A stretch of DNA of 15,994 nucleotides from assembly GCA_045536155.1 (NCBI GenBank), contig JAZSMZ010000075.1:1-15994 (forward strand), given 5' to 3'. A program made the translations under genes and the position numbers. The notes under the pieces were generated by a model. The model was not told the DNA's origin and did not search any database. It saw nothing but the letters and a program-made list of their open reading frames with translations. Position 1 is the first letter of the stretch. Each line of letters opens with the position of its first letter. This document shows positions 15,318 through 15,994 of the stretch, one piece after another. Origin of the DNA: JAZQNC01 sp045536155. Lineage in GTDB: Bacteria; Bacillota; Clostridia; Oscillospirales; CAG-272.

Positions 15318-15994
15318 TTATTTAATAAATTCTTTGACGTATTCAAGCTGTTTTAAAACAGATGATTCGGCAGGACCGCCGATTACTTTTCTTTCATTTA
15401 CGCAGACCGACAAATTGATGGCATCATAAAAATCATCGGTGAAAAGCGCTTCTCTGCCGCATTCGGCGGCAACAGCGTTGAGCTCGTTGAGCGATATCTC
15501 GTCAAGCGGAATCTTTTTGGGCGAATAGATACCGACGATCCTTCCCGTGATCTTATAGGCATCGCGGAAAGGTACACCCTTGCGGGTAAGATAGTCTGCG
15601 CAATCGGTTGCATTGATGTAACCTATACCTGCAGATGCAAGCATTACGTCGGCGTTTACACTTACGGTTGCGAACATGCCCGTAAAGGTGGTAATGCACA
15701 TGTGAGCGGTGTCAAGCGCATCGAATATTGCCTCTTTATCCTCCTGCATATCCTTGTTGTAAGCAAGAGGAAGACCCTTCATAACGGTGAGCAGGGTCAT
15801 AAGGTCACCGAATACGCGCCCCGATTTGCCGCGCACCAGCTCGGCAACGTCGGGATTCTTCTTTTGGGGCATGATAGACGAACCGGTCGAAAAAGCATCG
15901 TCGAGAGTGATAAATCCGAACTCGGACGAGCACCAGAGAATGATCTCTTCGGAAAATCTCGAAAGATGAGTCATGGTTATCGAAAGCGCCGAAA
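15318..15994 (-). CDS. argH: Argininosuccinate lyase, C-terminal part (runs off the window)
   Basis: About 224 residues are visible; the reading frame stays open to the window edge, so the ATG at 15974 is internal (the preceding codons give SALSIT, matching the family). ArgH splits argininosuccinate into arginine and fumarate (EC 4.3.2.1) as a cytoplasmic tetramer. GSSIMPQKKNPD (codons between about 15884 and 15849) is the fumarase/aspartase superfamily signature with the catalytic serine loop. The following VAELVRGKSGRVFG, GLPLAYNKDMQEDKE and the C-terminal helical part match ArgH specifically. Typical ArgH is about 460 residues, so roughly the first half lies outside. It is the most upstream arg gene seen here; argG often precedes it in Firmicutes and may sit just beyond the edge. 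Confidence 0.95.
   Translation of the reverse strand, partial: SALSITMTHLSRFSEEIILWCSSEFGFITLDDAFSTGSSIMPQKKNPDVAELVRGKSGRVFGDLMTLLTVMKGLPLAYNKDMQEDKEAIFDALDTAHMCITTFTGMFATVSVNADVMLASAGIGYINATDCADYLTRKGVPFRDAYKITGRIVGIYSPKKIPLDEISLNELNAVAAECGREALFTDDFYDAINLSVCVNERKVIGGPAESSVLKQLEYVKEFIK

Noticed and set aside
1..15994. tRNA, rRNA, CRISPR, insertion sequence, phage genes or known riboswitch
   Set aside because: I looked on both strands in the gaps and found no cloverleaf, direct-repeat array, transposase or terminal repeats. Nearly all of the window is accounted for by the genes listed.

Overview
This window looks like part of a bacterial chromosome, most likely from an anaerobic Clostridia-type Firmicute (gut or rumen relative). 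That placement is inferred from four things: strong AGGAG/AAAGGAG ribosome sites before almost every gene, moderate GC by eye, the gene families present (MnmM/YtqB-type methyltransferase, meso-diaminopimelate dehydrogenase, ArgJ-based arginine cluster), and lipoproteins with the N-terminal domain style common in gut Clostridia. I see no phage, transposon, CRISPR, tRNA or rRNA. The window is densely coded, with no gene-free stretch over 300 bases.

Layout. (1) Bases 1-185 hold the C-terminal end of a sigma-70-like factor (region 4 helix-turn-helix) on the plus strand, followed by an intrinsic terminator. (2) Bases 311-3759, minus strand, hold two tandem paralogous lipoproteins with C-terminal endonuclease/exonuclease/phosphatase (EEP) domains, transcribed from a near-consensus promoter in the divergent region 3760-3929. 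(3) Bases 3930-8961, plus strand, form a tight five-gene run: mnmM (tRNA U34 methyltransferase), ddh, an unassigned SAM methyltransferase, tcdA (tRNA t6A37 cyclase) and a cytoplasmic GH36-type alpha-galactosidase. It has its own extended -10 promoter and ends in a strong terminator at 8964-9002. (4) Bases 8990-15994, minus strand, carry the arginine cluster in transcription order argH (partial, runs off the window), argC, argJ, argB, argD, argF, then a hairpin, then a DUF2156/LPG_synthase_C GNAT-like protein whose stop codon lies inside the shared terminator hairpin.

How they work together. ArgJ, ArgB, ArgC and ArgD make ornithine by the acetyl-recycling route, ArgF makes citrulline, and ArgH finishes arginine. 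ArgG is not seen and may lie just upstream, outside the window. The plus-strand run mixes tRNA anticodon-loop modification (MnmM at U34, TcdA at t6A37), meso-DAP synthesis for wall and lysine, and alpha-galactoside breakdown, so it reads as a housekeeping operon rather than one pathway.

The least explained part is the pair of EEP lipoproteins: surface-anchored, duplicated, and with an apparently internally repeated N-terminal region. I found no convincing wholly new system. That pair and the regulatory structure around its promoter are the best leads.
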